This document shows, piece after piece, positions 13,970 through 40,297 of a stretch of 64,000 bases of DNA. The position numbers and the translations under genes are program-made. Position 1 is the stretch's first letter, and every line of letters starts with the position of its first letter. The notes beneath the pieces are model-generated. The model ran no database searches and had not been told where the DNA came from. It saw only the letters and a program-made list of their open reading frames with translations. This DNA comes from Daphnia carinata. Its lineage: Eukaryota; Arthropoda; Branchiopoda; Diplostraca; Daphniidae. The stretch is taken from the NCBI RefSeq assembly GCF_022539665.2, contig NC_081333.1:6384971-6448970 (forward strand), written 5' to 3'.

Positions 13970-14009
13970 ATAGGACTGGAAAAATAGGACTGAAAATTTC
14001 CAGTCCTAT
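13970..14009. repeat. Perfect 13-bp inverted repeat inside the hAT element
   Basis: ATAGGACTGGAAA (13970-13982) and TTTCCAGTCCTAT (13997-14009) are perfect inverted copies separated by 14 nt and could form a hairpin. Further AGTCCTATTTCTCC-like copies follow up to about 14105. They may be internal binding sites or part of an older nested repeat. Confidence 0.75.
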
Positions 14010-14479
14010 ATCTACCGGAGAATTAGGACAGGGAGAAATAGCACTGACTTTTAATAACTTTTTGGACAGTCCTATTTCTCCATGGCATCAGTCCTATTTC
14101 TCCTTAGAAATATTCCTATTTCATTTTCTTTCTTACATTAGGAACGATGAGCCTCCAATTCGGTAGGCAACTTATTGCGTAAGAGCGTCGGGCTATATCC
14201 ATTTCCTTTTTTAAAAAGCCGCTGGCGTTAACTCATTAGTTAAATGGTTCCCAAAACATTTATCTCTTATCCTATTTTAATTTAAATTACTGGGAAACAT
14301 GAATTATGTTTAATCTAATACAGTTCATTTAATAAAATACTATTAGAGCAAAATCAGAATATGTAAGAGCTGTATATAATGGAAAGATAGTTGTATGAAA
14401 TAGTAAAATATTAGTGCGATTAGAAAAGTTGGAGATGACTACATAAAGTGCAATATAAGTAATAAATATTTCTGTAGTA

Positions 14480-15791
14480 CTAGTAAGGTTGGGCCAGTCC
14501 AAGGCCTGGGTATAGGTGGCGCTAGCGTAATTAACGCAATTTTTAAGAAAATCGATCCATTTTTATGGTTTTCCCGCCTGCTAATTATTCTTATAACAAA
14601 TTAGGAGTTCCCCTTTCTTGCCCGCCGACCCCCTCCCTGTTTCTGCCCGTCCATCACCTGACTTTTCTGCCGGCCAAGAACCCAGCTGAAGTTACCCGTC
14701 GACCCCCTCTCTGCCCGTCAAACCACTCTTTGCCCGTCGACCCCTCTCTGTCCATCAACCCACACTCTGACCGTCAACTCACATTGTGCCCGCAAAAATG
14801 CCTGCTGGGGGGCATCTACCTTTTTTTTTGCGTTTGCCCACCCTTTCGTCACAGTCTTGGCCCGTCAAAACCCCCGCTATAGTTGTCCGTCCACTCATTT
14901 TTTGCTTCTGCCCGCTAAGAAGCCCGCTGTTATTGCCCGTCGACCCTCTAGCTGCCCGTCGGCCCTCTAACTGCCCCTCGACCCACTCGCTTCCCGTCGG
15001 CCCACGCGCTGCCCGTTGACCCACTCGCTGTCCGTCGGCCCCTTCTCTGCTCGTTAATCCACTCGCTGCCCGTCGACCCTGTCACTGCCTGTTGGCCCCC
15101 AAACTGCCCATCGGCCCCCTAACTGCCCGTCGACCCACGCGCTTCCGTCGACCCACTCGCTGCCCGTCGAACCACTCGCTGCCCCTCAGCCCTCTGGCTG
15201 CCCGTCGATCCCATCTCTGCCCGTCACCCTACTCGCTGCCCGCCAAAACGAATGCTGTAGTGGCCCATTGACCTTTTCATTTGTTTTTGCCCGTCTTTCC
15301 CTCACAGCCTCAGCCCAGAAAATGCCCGTTTAGTTGCCTGTCCACTCACGTTTTGCCGCTGCCCGTCAACCCACTTTGTTCGTCAAGAACTCGCCGTTGT
15401 TGTCCATCGACCCCCTCTCTGCCCGTCAAAACGCCTGCCGTAGTGGCCAATAAAAATAATAAATAAAACTAATAAAATAAAATAAAATAAATTAGAATTT
15501 AATTAGAATAACAATAATAAAACGCCCTGCCTATCAGCTTACGTGCCGTTGCCCACCAATTTAAAGCAAAGCCCGTAGACTGAAAAATTGCCTAAATCCT
15601 CAATTCCACCCACAGTTTAGTTTTCCAAATCCCCATCCCACCAATTCATTGTAGCAGACGGCGGATTTGGCGCCAGCCAATCATAACACCCCGTAGCCGG
15701 CGGCGGTTTTGACGCCAGCTAATCAAAACAAAAGCACAATGTGACAGACACAGGCTCCTCCTCTTTTCCTTGTTTTTTTATATAGTATAGA
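14480..15791 (-). mobile_element. Non-autonomous Helitron with 19-bp GC-rich minisatellite (copy 1)
   Basis: Read on the minus strand, the element begins TCTATACTATATAAAAAAAC at 15791 and ends CTAG at 14480. It is inserted between A and T (T at 15792 and A at 14479 on the plus strand), which is the Helitron signature. Near the CTAG end is an imperfect GGCC...GGCC hairpin. The interior (about 14630-15440) is a degenerate tandem array whose plus-strand core is TGCCCGTCGACCCACTCGC, followed by an AT-rich spacer and the TC-end domain. There is no Rep/helicase gene, so it is non-autonomous. It lies within the hAT element. Confidence 0.9.
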
Positions 15792-16331
15792 TGTCCTGTT
15801 TCTTTTTATTGTATATCATTGTTTACTTTTAAAAACAACAAAAACAATAATTTTCTCAAAATTTGCGCCAGAAAGACAATTCCTCGTTGGACGAAAAGAA
15901 GAAAAAAAAGAAAGGAAAAGATATATATCCTGGCAACAAATGCCTGTAAAAACTTACTTAGATTTTTTTTTTGGAGACATGCCAAATGTAGGAAATTTCA
16001 AATTGACACTTGTTTGCAGAAGAAAAAATTCTGAACTGACGGTAACAATACAACGACACGAAATAAGCTGCATCAGACGACGCACTGTGAGGACCAGAAG
16101 ATTCTAATTTTTAAGTTATAGTAGACCTATCTGCTGACAGAAATAGTAGTCATATTTTTGGCTCCTAGATGGCGCCACATATTAGAAGTATCGGGATCGC
16201 AAGTCAAAATTTATGATCCGATACCGGTATCAATACTTTTAAACAAGAAATATCGCGGTACCGGTACCGGTGGTATCGCGATACTGCGATACTATCGCGA
16301 TATTTCTTATTATCGCGATAGTCCAACCCTG

Positions 16332-16339
16332 GTAAAGTG
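16332..16339. repeat. Right 8-bp target-site duplication of hAT element (GTAAAGTG)
   Basis: This is identical to 13772-13779 and abuts the terminal CCAACCCTG. Confidence 0.9.
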
Positions 16340-17050
16340 TTACCAACCCGTTCCTCTAATTTTTTTTTTTTCAGTATTAGCGCATCTCACAAGGGTGAAT
16401 ACGCCCACTTAAAAATACATATGTGGTTGGATCTCTGCGCTTCTAATAGTTTAAAAACAAATCCCATTGTATACCATTTTTAAAAAATGAAATTTTGGCA
16501 AGACCACGGCTTTTCCAACACCGTTGCGGCATATGACTAGGGATTCCTGGAACAAAAATTCCAGCACCATCGTTGGATCCGATACCATGCCGTAAAACTG
16601 CCTCGTCCGTATCCTTATGCGTACCAGTAAACCTTTGAAGAGGACCTTATGGACACGATAGAGAATGTATTAGAAATTTTTTGAATAAATGAAAACAAAC
16701 AAAAAATTACCGTCTTAACATTGAATTTTGACTTTTGGATCCAAATAAAATAAAATGGTTTTAGCTTTCGCTTCATCCAAGGATTTCTGGATTTAGTTAT
16801 CGCCAAGTTGTTACGACGGAAATTACAGAACATTTCACTCTGTAACACTTAGACGTCATTCTTCCCAGATCCAGTCTCACGACAACACATGCGATAGCAT
16901 CCCTTCCCAATATACGGTGAATCTTCGCTCAACTTCCTGGACAGGGGATACAAATAGAGTAGTCAGTTTAGAGCGTATATACGTATGACGAGTTTGTCCT
17001 TTTCTGTGGATGACTAGATGAGAGGATTCTCTATGACTCCACCACCCGAC
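16340..17050. other. Unassigned sequence between the hAT element and the retropepsin ORF
   Basis: No clear gene is present. On the minus strand, about 16490-16620 can be read for some 40 codons without a stop, but I cannot assign it to a family. It lies downstream of the retropepsin frame on the same strand and could be decayed retroelement sequence. Confidence 0.3.
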
Positions 17051-17878
17051 TCAAAAAACGAATTTCTGCCTTTCGCTTGTGGGTTGCCTTTCCGTTGGCT
17101 CTTCCACTAATTTCACAGGTAGCTGGAACTCCATGTTGATAAATACAGAATTAAAATCAATGGAAATTTGTGAGAACCATCGGGTACCAATAACTGCTTC
17201 AATGCGATCGTCATTTGCAACAAGTAATGGAAGCATTGCCATTTTACCCATGTACTCTACCTTGACCTTACATTCTCCCGTCAGTTCCACTGTGTTATTT
17301 GAAGTGTCGCGCATTACTCGCGTCGTCGGAGCCAAAGCAGGGCTACCTAATTTTTCCCTAACGGATTGCTGGACGATGGATGAAGTTGTCCCGGTATCCA
17401 ACATCATGCCCAGCTCGATGTTCTGTATTTTCACGTTGAGATGGAATGGCTTAGTTCTATGCGTCATGGCAGATGCTTTCAACTTGTTCTTTGTGCCGAT
17501 GGGAACGTTCGATCGAATAGTTATGGTTTCAAGTTTAAAAAACATATTCCAGTCGATATCCATTAAAGTTGGAAACCACCTCCGTCCAATCAGGTTCCGC
17601 GTATGTTCATTTTCGGACACTAGAAGTGAAAGAATGTGTTCTCTTCCAGCCAAATGCACTTTCGCGTTAAAGCCACCTTTTACACCAACCTCTGCTCCTG
17701 TGGTCGATCGTTTGATGGTGTTGATCTTAGTTAACGAAGGCTCACCGAGCTCTTTCCAGCTCCGCTCATTGATGATCGAGTCGTGACAGCCAGAATCTAC
17801 TTTCATAATTAAATTATAACCATTGATTTCTAAATCGAGAATATATTTCTTACCCTGGTGGTAAAAGGTTATATTTAA
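17051..17878 (-). CDS. Tandem double retropepsin-like aspartic protease ORF (retroelement-derived)
   Basis: A minus-strand frame of about 275 codons is open from 17878 to its stop at 17051; its first ATG is at 17806, just before the first active site, so the true start is unclear. It contains two retropepsin-like repeats. Repeat 1 has KVDSG with the distal LIGRRWFPTLMDIDW; repeat 2 has MLDTGTTSS with the distal VIGTRWFSQISIDF. Each has the beta-strand lead-in, the D-S/T-G loop and the hydrophobic-G turn of retroelement proteases. Retropepsins normally dimerise from single-domain subunits, so two domains in one chain would be a pseudo-dimer like pepsin. Just upstream (about 17908-17960), in another frame, GNHLKGRCPYNRP resembles the end of a gag zinc knuckle, so the source is probably a gag-pol element. 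No reverse transcriptase is recognisable nearby. It could be a decaying retrotransposon piece or a domesticated protease. Confidence 0.6.
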   Translation of the reverse strand, partial: LNITFYHQGKKYILDLEINGYNLIMKVDSGCHDSIINERSWKELGEPSLTKINTIKRSTTGAEVGVKGGFNAKVHLAGREHILSLLVSENEHTRNLIGRRWFPTLMDIDWNMFFKLETITIRSNVPIGTKNKLKASAMTHRTKPFHLNVKIQNIELGMMLDTGTTSSIVQQSVREKLGSPALAPTTRVMRDTSNNTVELTGECKVKVEYMGKMAMLPLLVANDDRIEAVIGTRWFSQISIDFNSVFINMEFQLPVKLVEEPTERQPTSERQKFVF

Positions 17879-18888
17879 TTATTTTGAAAAGACTAAACAT
17901 CATTTCTTGCGGTCTGTTATAAGGACACCTGCCCTTTAAGTGATTTCCGGTGAGCATCACTTCCAGCTTTCCTGTTTGTTATTTCCACATCAGGGTTTGT
18001 ATATATGCCGTTATGGTTAATTTTCAATCATTCTTGACTATTTCGCACAATGTTCAAGAGTTAATTTAACATTTTTTCAATTGTAACATTAAAAAATGAT
18101 TGAATAATTACCACCGCTTCACACATTTTCTTTTGAAGAATTGTGTATTAGACCTAAACAAAAATGCAGTATAATGTAATTACAATGCAATGCGATAAAT
18201 AATTTTTTAGAATTTTATTAAGTTAATGTCAGAGTACATTATGGCAGCAAAAGCGATGACAATATACAGAAACAATCCCCACAATATGACAGTGGGAAAT
18301 AGTGCTGGCGCATGCCGTCCGTAATCCGTATCTCTCACCACAGTGTTTTTTTATTCTAAGCTTTTTAATCACGCCTTTTTTTATTATTGCTAATTGATTA
18401 TGCTTTTCTGAAAGGAGAAACAAATTGCGATAAAGTTCATTTTTTGCTTTTCCGTTTAATTATCTGTTATTCCATGAAAATAAGCATCTTTAGTTCGGAC
18501 TGGCATTGATGTGATTCCGATGGAAATAACAAGGTATATAAGACTTGATCGGGACAGACATACCTTGAGGAGTGTCAGCGATGGATGGTCTAGCGAAAAA
18601 TGGTTACTTTACTAGAAGCAGGCGAAAGGCTGGAGAAAATCGATAAATCTATCGTGTTGGATCATAATATGTGATCTGTTAAGATGCGGTAGGTTCGACG
18701 CCAATCGTCCCCGTCGCGGCCGCTTGGCCATTCCATGGTGACATGGCTTGGCAAAAAGTTCAAGTTAGATAGGTGGAGTTAAAAATAAGCCGAACAGACA
18801 TTGCTCGCATTCCTCACTTTTGTAATTTTTGACTGGCCGTTTCGCTAATGCTATTTAGATTTAATATTGTTGCTTTATAGAGTAGAGA
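17879..18888. other. Flank of the retropepsin ORF; degenerate gag-like remnant and unassigned DNA
   Basis: About 17908-17960 on the minus strand encodes a partial CCHC-like knuckle (GNHLKGRCP). A plus-strand TATATAAG at about 18534 has the form of a TATA box, but no coding frame follows. I see no LTR pair around the retropepsin frame. Confidence 0.35.
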
Positions 18889-21864
18889 CTAGTAACTTTG
18901 GGCCCGTCCAGGGCCGGGGAATAGGTGGCGCTAGCGTATTTTAACGCTATTTTTTGAGAAAATCGACCCACGCCTATTTTTCGCCCGTCTACTCTTAATT
19001 CTTTTTACAAATCAAGATTTCCCCTTTCTTGCCCGCCGATCCACTCCCTGTTTTTCCCCGTCCATCCCCTAACTTTCTCTGCCCGCCAAGAAACCAGCTG
19101 AAGTTGCCCGTCGACCCATTCTCTGCCCGTCAACCCACCCTCCCGACAACACACTCTCTGCCCGTCAACCCAACTCTCTGCCCACCAAAACGCCTGCTGT
19201 AGGGGCCCATCTACGTTTTTTTCATTTGCCCGTCCTTTTGTCACAGTCTCCTTCCGTCAAAACGCCCGCTATAGTTGCCCGTCCACCCTCTTTTTGCTTC
19301 GGTCCGTCTTTCCTCGTAGAGTCTCTGCCCGTCAACCCCTTTTGCCCGCCAAAAAATACGCTGTTGTTGCCCGTCGACCCTCTCACTGCCCGTCGGCCCA
19401 CTCTCGTCCAGTCGACCCACTCTCGACCCGTCGGCCCTTCACTGCCCGTCAGCCCCCTTTCTGCCCGTCAGCCCCTTTTCTGCCCGTCGACCCACTCGCT
19501 GCCCGTCGGCCCCCTCACTGCCCATCAGCTCCCTCACTGCCCGTTGGCCCCCTCTCTTCCAATCGCCCACTCGCGTGGGCCCCTTCTCTGCCCGTCGAAT
19601 CACTCGCTGCCCGTGGGCCCCTTCTCTGCCCGTCGACTCACTCGCTGCCCGTTGGCCCACTCGCTGTTGCTTTGCCCAACAAAGCTATTTTTAAGACAAT
19701 CGATCCACATTTATTGTTTTTCCCGTCTACTATTAATTCCTATTACAAATTAGTTAAGAGTTTAGTTTAGAGTTTCCCTTTCTTGCCCGCCGACCCAATC
19801 CCTGTTTCTGCCCGTCCATCACCTGACTTTTCTGCCGGTCAAGAACCCAGCTAAAGTTACCCGTCGACTCCCTCTATGCCCGTCAAACCACTCTTTGCCC
19901 GTCGACCCCCTATCTGCCCGTCAACCCACATTGTGCCCGTCAACTCACATTGTGTCCGCAAAAATGCCTGCTGGGGGACATCTACCTTTTTTTTTTGCCT
20001 TTGCCCACCCTTTCGTCACAGTCTCGGCCCGTCAAAACCCCCGCTTTAGTTGTCCAACCACTCATTTTTTGCTTCTGCCCGCTAAGAAGCCCGCTGTTAT
20101 TGCCGGTCGACCCACTCGCTGCCCGACTCCCCCTCCCTGCCCGTCGACCCACGCGCTGCCCGTCGACCCACGCGCTGCCCGTCGACCCACTCGCTGCCCG
20201 TCGACCCACTCGCTGCCCGTCGACCCTCTCACTGCCCGTCGACCATCTCACTGCCTGTCGGCCCGCTAACTGCCCGTCGACCCACTCGCTGCCCGTCGAC
20301 CCCTTCTCTGCTCGTCGACCCCTTCGCTGCCCGACGACCCACTCACTGCCCGTCGACCCACTCGCTTCCCATTGACCCACTCGCAGCCCGTCAAAACGAC
20401 CGATATACAATAGTTGCCCATTGACCTTTTCATTTGCTTTTGCCCGTCTTTCCTTCAAAGTCTCAGCCCAGAAAACGCCCGCTGTAGTTGCCCGTCCACC
20501 CACTTTTTTCCGTTTGCCCGTCTTTTTTGAATATTCTCTGCCCGTCAACTCCCTTTGCCCATACAAAAAACGCTGTAGTTCCCCGTCTTCCACCGTACAG
20601 TCTCTGCCCATCGGCTGAAAGCCCGTGGACTGAAAAGCCCGTAGACTAAAAAGCCCGTAGACTAAAAAATTGCCTAAATCCGCAAATCCACCTGCAGTTT
20701 ACTTTTCCAAGTCCTCATCCCACCAATTCACTGTAGCAGACGGCGGTTTTGGCGCTAGCCAACCACAGCATCCCAAAAATTCACTACAGCCGGCAGCGGT
20801 GTCCAGCCAATCAAAACAAATGCACAGCGTGACGGACACAGGCTCCTTCTCTTTTCCTTGTTTTTGTTTGTCAACCCATTCTCTGTCCGTTAACCCACTC
20901 TCTGTCCGTTAACCCACTCTCTGCCCGTTAACCCATTCTCTGCCCGTCAACCCACTATCTGCCCGCCAAAACGTCTGCTTTAGAGGCACATCTACATTTT
21001 TTCCATTTGCCCGTCCTTTTGTCCAGTCGCCGCCCGTCAAACGCCCGCTATAATTGCCTTTTCACCCACTTTTTGCCTCTGCCCGTCGACCCACTTGCTG
21101 TGCGTTAACCCACTCGCTGCCCGTCGGCCCACTCACAGCCCGCTAAAACGACCGCTATAGTGGCCCATTGACCATTTCATTTGCTTTTGCCCGTCTTTCC
21201 CTCACAGTCTCAGCCCAGAAAACGCCCGCTGTAGTTGCCGTCCATCCATTTTTTCCCTCTGCCCCTCTTTTCTCGAATAGTCACTGCCCGTCAACCCCCT
21301 TTGCCCACCAAAACCCCGCTGTAGTTGCGCGTCTTCCACTGTACAGTTACCTATTGTAGCGCCCACTCGTTTTAAGCCAAGCCCGTAGACTAAAAAATTT
21401 CATTTATCCGACCTATTGTACAGTCTCTGCCCCTCAAAAGGCCCGTTTAGTTGCCTGTCCACTCACTTTTTGCCTCTGCCCGTCAACCCACTTTGCTCGC
21501 CAATAACTCGCCGTTGTTGCCCAATGACCCTCCTCTCTGCCCGCCAAAACGCTTGCCGTAGTGGCCAATAAAAATAATAAATAAAACTAATAAAATTAAA
21601 TTAATTAAAAATTAATTAGAATGATAATAATAAAATGCCCTGCCCGTCAGCTTACGTGCCGTTGCCCACCCGTTTTAAGCCAAGCCCGTAGACCGGAAAA
21701 TTGTCTAATTCCGCAATTACACCCCACAGTTTAGTCTTCCAAATGCCCATCCCACCAATTCACTCTAGCAGACGGCGGATTTGACGCCAGCCAATCATAA
21801 CAAATGCGCAATGTGACGGACACAGGCTCCTCCTCTTTTCCTTGTTTTTTTTATATAGTATAGA
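18889..21864 (-). mobile_element. Composite non-autonomous Helitron with long minisatellite arrays (copy 2)
   Basis: On the minus strand the element starts TCTATACTATATAAAAAAAA at 21864 and ends CTAG at 18889, with the expected A/T insertion context (T at 21865, A at 18888). A hairpin GGCCC/GGGCC (18901-18915 on the plus strand) lies just inside the CTAG end. The interior is a composite of three units. The CTAG-end unit runs to about 19687. A second unit restarts at about 19688 with sequence matching copy 1 near 14555. A third begins at about 20865, where a TC-end domain is cut off before its terminal bases. Arrays of the 19-bp unit are most regular at 20140-20370. There is no protein-coding capacity. 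The TC end is 154 bp upstream of the NDUFS3 start codon. Confidence 0.9.
20105..20390. repeat. 19-bp minisatellite (ACTCGCTGCCCGTCGACCC)
   Basis: Consecutive copies of ACTCGCTGCCCGTCGACCC are spaced exactly 19 bp apart around 20143-20200, with variants around them. Many copies contain a GTCGAC palindrome. Because 19 is not a multiple of three, the long open frames on both strands reflect stop-poor GC-rich repetition, not genes. Degenerate arrays of the same unit occur at about 14630-15440, 19020-19680, 20870-21560 and 48660-49530. Confidence 0.9.
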
Positions 21865-22018
21865 TTTTCGATGCAGTAGCAGTTGTAAGCGCAAGATGAC
21901 GCAGTTGTAGCCCCTTTTTTTTGCTCTTGTTCTCAATAGCTGACGAGGCTATTATTGAAGGTATCCAAGTTTATAGGATCTTGGCCGTGGATATTTTCAC
22001 AGCTAATTGGCTAAACAA

Positions 22019-23227
<1,209 letters not shown>

Positions 23228-23283
23228 TGAAAATGATTTATTGCGTTTCATTTGACAAGAGTGGCTTTAGTAGGTGTACAAAT

Positions 23284-23289
23284 AATAAA
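23284..23289 (+). terminator. Candidate NDUFS3 polyadenylation signal AATAAA
   Basis: A canonical AATAAA lies 56 bp after the NDUFS3 stop and before the ARL2BP stop codon on the opposite strand. Confidence 0.6.
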
Positions 23290-23326
23290 TACAGTAACAA
23301 CCTGTAAGAGAAGCATTACAATTCGG

Positions 23327-23332
23327 TTTATT
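23327..23332 (-). terminator. AATAAA overlapping the ARL2BP stop codon
   Basis: On the minus strand the end of ARL2BP reads GGTTAATAAACC, so AATAAA overlaps the TAA stop. Another minus-strand AATAAA at about 23236-23241 lies in the NDUFS3 3' UTR. Use of either would give very short or overlapping convergent 3' ends. Confidence 0.45.
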
Positions 23333-24094
23333 AACCGGGCGAAATCTTGAAGCCGCTGAGTAGAAGGTTGTCTCGATTTCGGCTCTAAAGGAAACAAGAC
23401 GCCGTACAGATTGTTTTTTATGTACTTTATAATTCAACCATTTACCGTTTTAAAATCAACCATCATTGTTTTGAACGAACAGAAATCAATGCATTCACGC
23501 AGCATGTCGAACACTTCTCCATCAAGAACTGGCTGATGACTGAACATAATTTTAGGACATGGAAGCGACACCCATAAAGAAATTAATTACCTCAATTCTC
23601 TACAGAATTCTTTCATAGAAAAATCTGGAATGCTTTGCTTCAATTTTTGCTCAAGATATGTTTCAGCCAGCTGAGCCTACAGAATCCATAGACTTGTGTT
23701 TTAGTAACTAGCACTGTCCTGATAGCTGACATGATTACCTACATAATCTTGAAATATGCTGGTATAGATTAGCTTATTCTCTTCTTTATCATCGAACATT
23801 ATACAGTGTTTGGCTATGAAGTTGTGCTGAATTTTCAAGAATTCTTCGCCTAAGGTAGAAAGAGAAAAAAAAATGGAAAACAAAATCCAATAATTAAAAT
23901 TAAAATGACATGACACAATTATGTATTGCAATTTTGGCAGTTCTACATGTGATTCTTTATAAAACTGAAATTAGTTTCACCCTATTGACCTATGACTTAC
24001 TTATTATTATTTCCTCAATACAGCCGATGCATCGATCAAATTTCACAAATTTAGGGTCTGCTGATTCAATATCTTCGTGACTAGATGTATCCAT
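23331..24094 (-). CDS. ARL2BP: ADP-ribosylation factor-like protein 2-binding protein (BART)
   Basis: This family binds GTP-loaded ARL2/ARL3 and acts at mitochondria, centrosome/cilium base and nucleus. Five minus-strand exons: 24094-24001, 23849-23743, 23676-23591, 23539-23446 and 23384-23331, total 435 nt (144 aa plus stop). The BART domain is recognisable from GCIEEIII, EEFLKIQHNFIAKH, FDDKEENKLIYTSIFQDY, LEQKLKQSIPDFSMKEF and DMLRECIDFCSFK, following the order and spacing of vertebrate ARL2BP. Exon 2 ends at TAT before GTAGGTAAT; a second GT four bases on would shift the frame into an early stop, so the first donor is chosen. The C-terminal tail after the domain is short compared with vertebrates. 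The gene converges on NDUFS3, with 103 bp between stop codons. Confidence 0.93.
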
Positions 24095-25167
24095 TGAGGT
24101 AAGGAACACAACCGACTAAACAATGATTTTGCATAAAAAAATTTAGAACGTATCTTAATGTCACTCCTACAAAAGAATTAATTGACAAGAACAGTGTTGT
24201 GTAAATTTCTTCAATCATTCACATTAATTAGGTAAAATGATTCAATCATCAGGATTATTTAGCCGACAACCTGAGCTATAAAACACATTCACAACACAAA
24301 CTTCTACCATGAAGTATATATACCATGAGTAGTAACAGGGCATCCTTTGTACGGAAGAGCTTGAGCTCCACTTATAAAGCTCCACAGATGGCGTTGCGGC
24401 ACTTAAATAAATCGCCAGTATGTGCTCCGGTTTTTGAGGGACAGAGTCTTTTGTGCTAGTTGCCTAAAGGACTCCAGGTTTTCCGACACTTCGACTCTTA
24501 ATATAGCATAACACATTACCATAGTATATTGTATAACTATAATATAGTATACATAATAGATCTACGTTCATTGAAATAAATCCGAAGTAAAAGCTGGCAA
24601 ATTTTCTTTGACGTCATTTCGTTCGTTCGTTGATAGGTGGCATGTGCTTGAGTTCGAGCCTCATAGTCAGACAAAATAATGTACTAATGTAGGGTCAGTA
24701 GAATTCAGGTATAACGAAAAGATTGTTTTTCATGACGACTCCCTAACTGCGTTGGCAAGTTTGGTGTTGATACTGTGGTCCAAGAACGATAAATTTTTGA
24801 AAACTTATTGGAATAATGTCTTTGGTTTAATATTTTTCGAGGGCATAGTTTATAAAGCGATAAGTTCAAAGAAACAAGAATAATCAGAGATGTGCTGAGT
24901 ACCGCGCATTATGAACGGAACTCATTCGTTTATGGTCCATTCGTAAGTCAACAGTACATGGAATTGGGTAACTAGTTATTTTTCCGACAACCCAACTAGT
25001 GCTGGCATTTCTTTGGTATGGAAAAACTTGGTTTTGTGAACATTAAAACATTCAATATTCTCTAAAGTATAATAGAAATTCAAAATGGAAGTTCCTGCTT
25101 AAGAATCTGTAAACATATTGCACGTGTTATCTATAATTATAGGTAAAATTGCTGAAAGCTGTTTCTT

Positions 25168-25173
25168 TTTATT
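25168..25173 (-). terminator. Candidate RUNX polyadenylation signal AATAAA
   Basis: The minus strand reads ACAAATAAAAAG starting about 17 nt after the RUNX stop codon. Its closeness to the stop makes it uncertain; more distal signals in the AT-rich flank are possible. Confidence 0.35.
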
Positions 25174-25189
25174 TGTATAACGTGCTTCG

Positions 25190-40297
<15,108 letters not shown>

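Larger units (their letters stand above)
13780..16331. mobile_element. Non-autonomous hAT-superfamily transposon interrupted by a Helitron
   Basis: The element starts CAGGGTTGG and ends CCAACCCTG, a terminal inverted repeat of hAT type, flanked by perfect 8-bp duplications (GTAAAGTG). Both subterminal regions are packed with GTATCG/CGATAC and ATCGCGAT motifs (13790-13900 and 16180-16320), a layout like the clustered transposase-binding sites of hAT elements. No transposase frame is present, so it depends on an autonomous relative. A 1312-bp Helitron (14480-15791) sits inside; without it the element is about 1.24 kb. Intact target duplications point to a fairly recent insertion, with the Helitron younger still. 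Confidence 0.9.

Noticed and set aside
14565-15466. Overlapping open frames on both strands in Helitron copy 1
   Set aside because: They run through a degenerate 19-bp GC-rich repeat on both strands at once, with Pro/Ser/Arg or Gly/Arg-rich translations; stop-poor repetition explains them.
17079-17786. 235-codon plus-strand frame opposite the double retropepsin
   Set aside because: It is the antisense shadow of the minus-strand frame, which carries recognisable DSG/DTG motifs; the plus-strand translation has none.
18534-18600. TATATAAG followed by a possible initiator, considered as a promoter
   Set aside because: No gene or LTR structure follows on the plus strand before the Helitron; the motif is common in AT-rich DNA.
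20105-20390. Regularly spaced repeats suggestive of a CRISPR array
   Set aside because: Units abut directly with no unique spacers, the host is eukaryotic, and the block is inside a Helitron; it is a minisatellite.
19226-20618. Long open frames (up to about 209 codons) on both strands in Helitron copy 2
   Set aside because: The translations are only repeats of the 19-bp unit read in rotating frames. No domain, start context or conservation signal.
24620-24670. tRNA-like T-arm motif (GAGTTCGAGCCTC)
   Set aside because: No complementary acceptor stem, D-arm or anticodon arm at the right spacing; judged chance.
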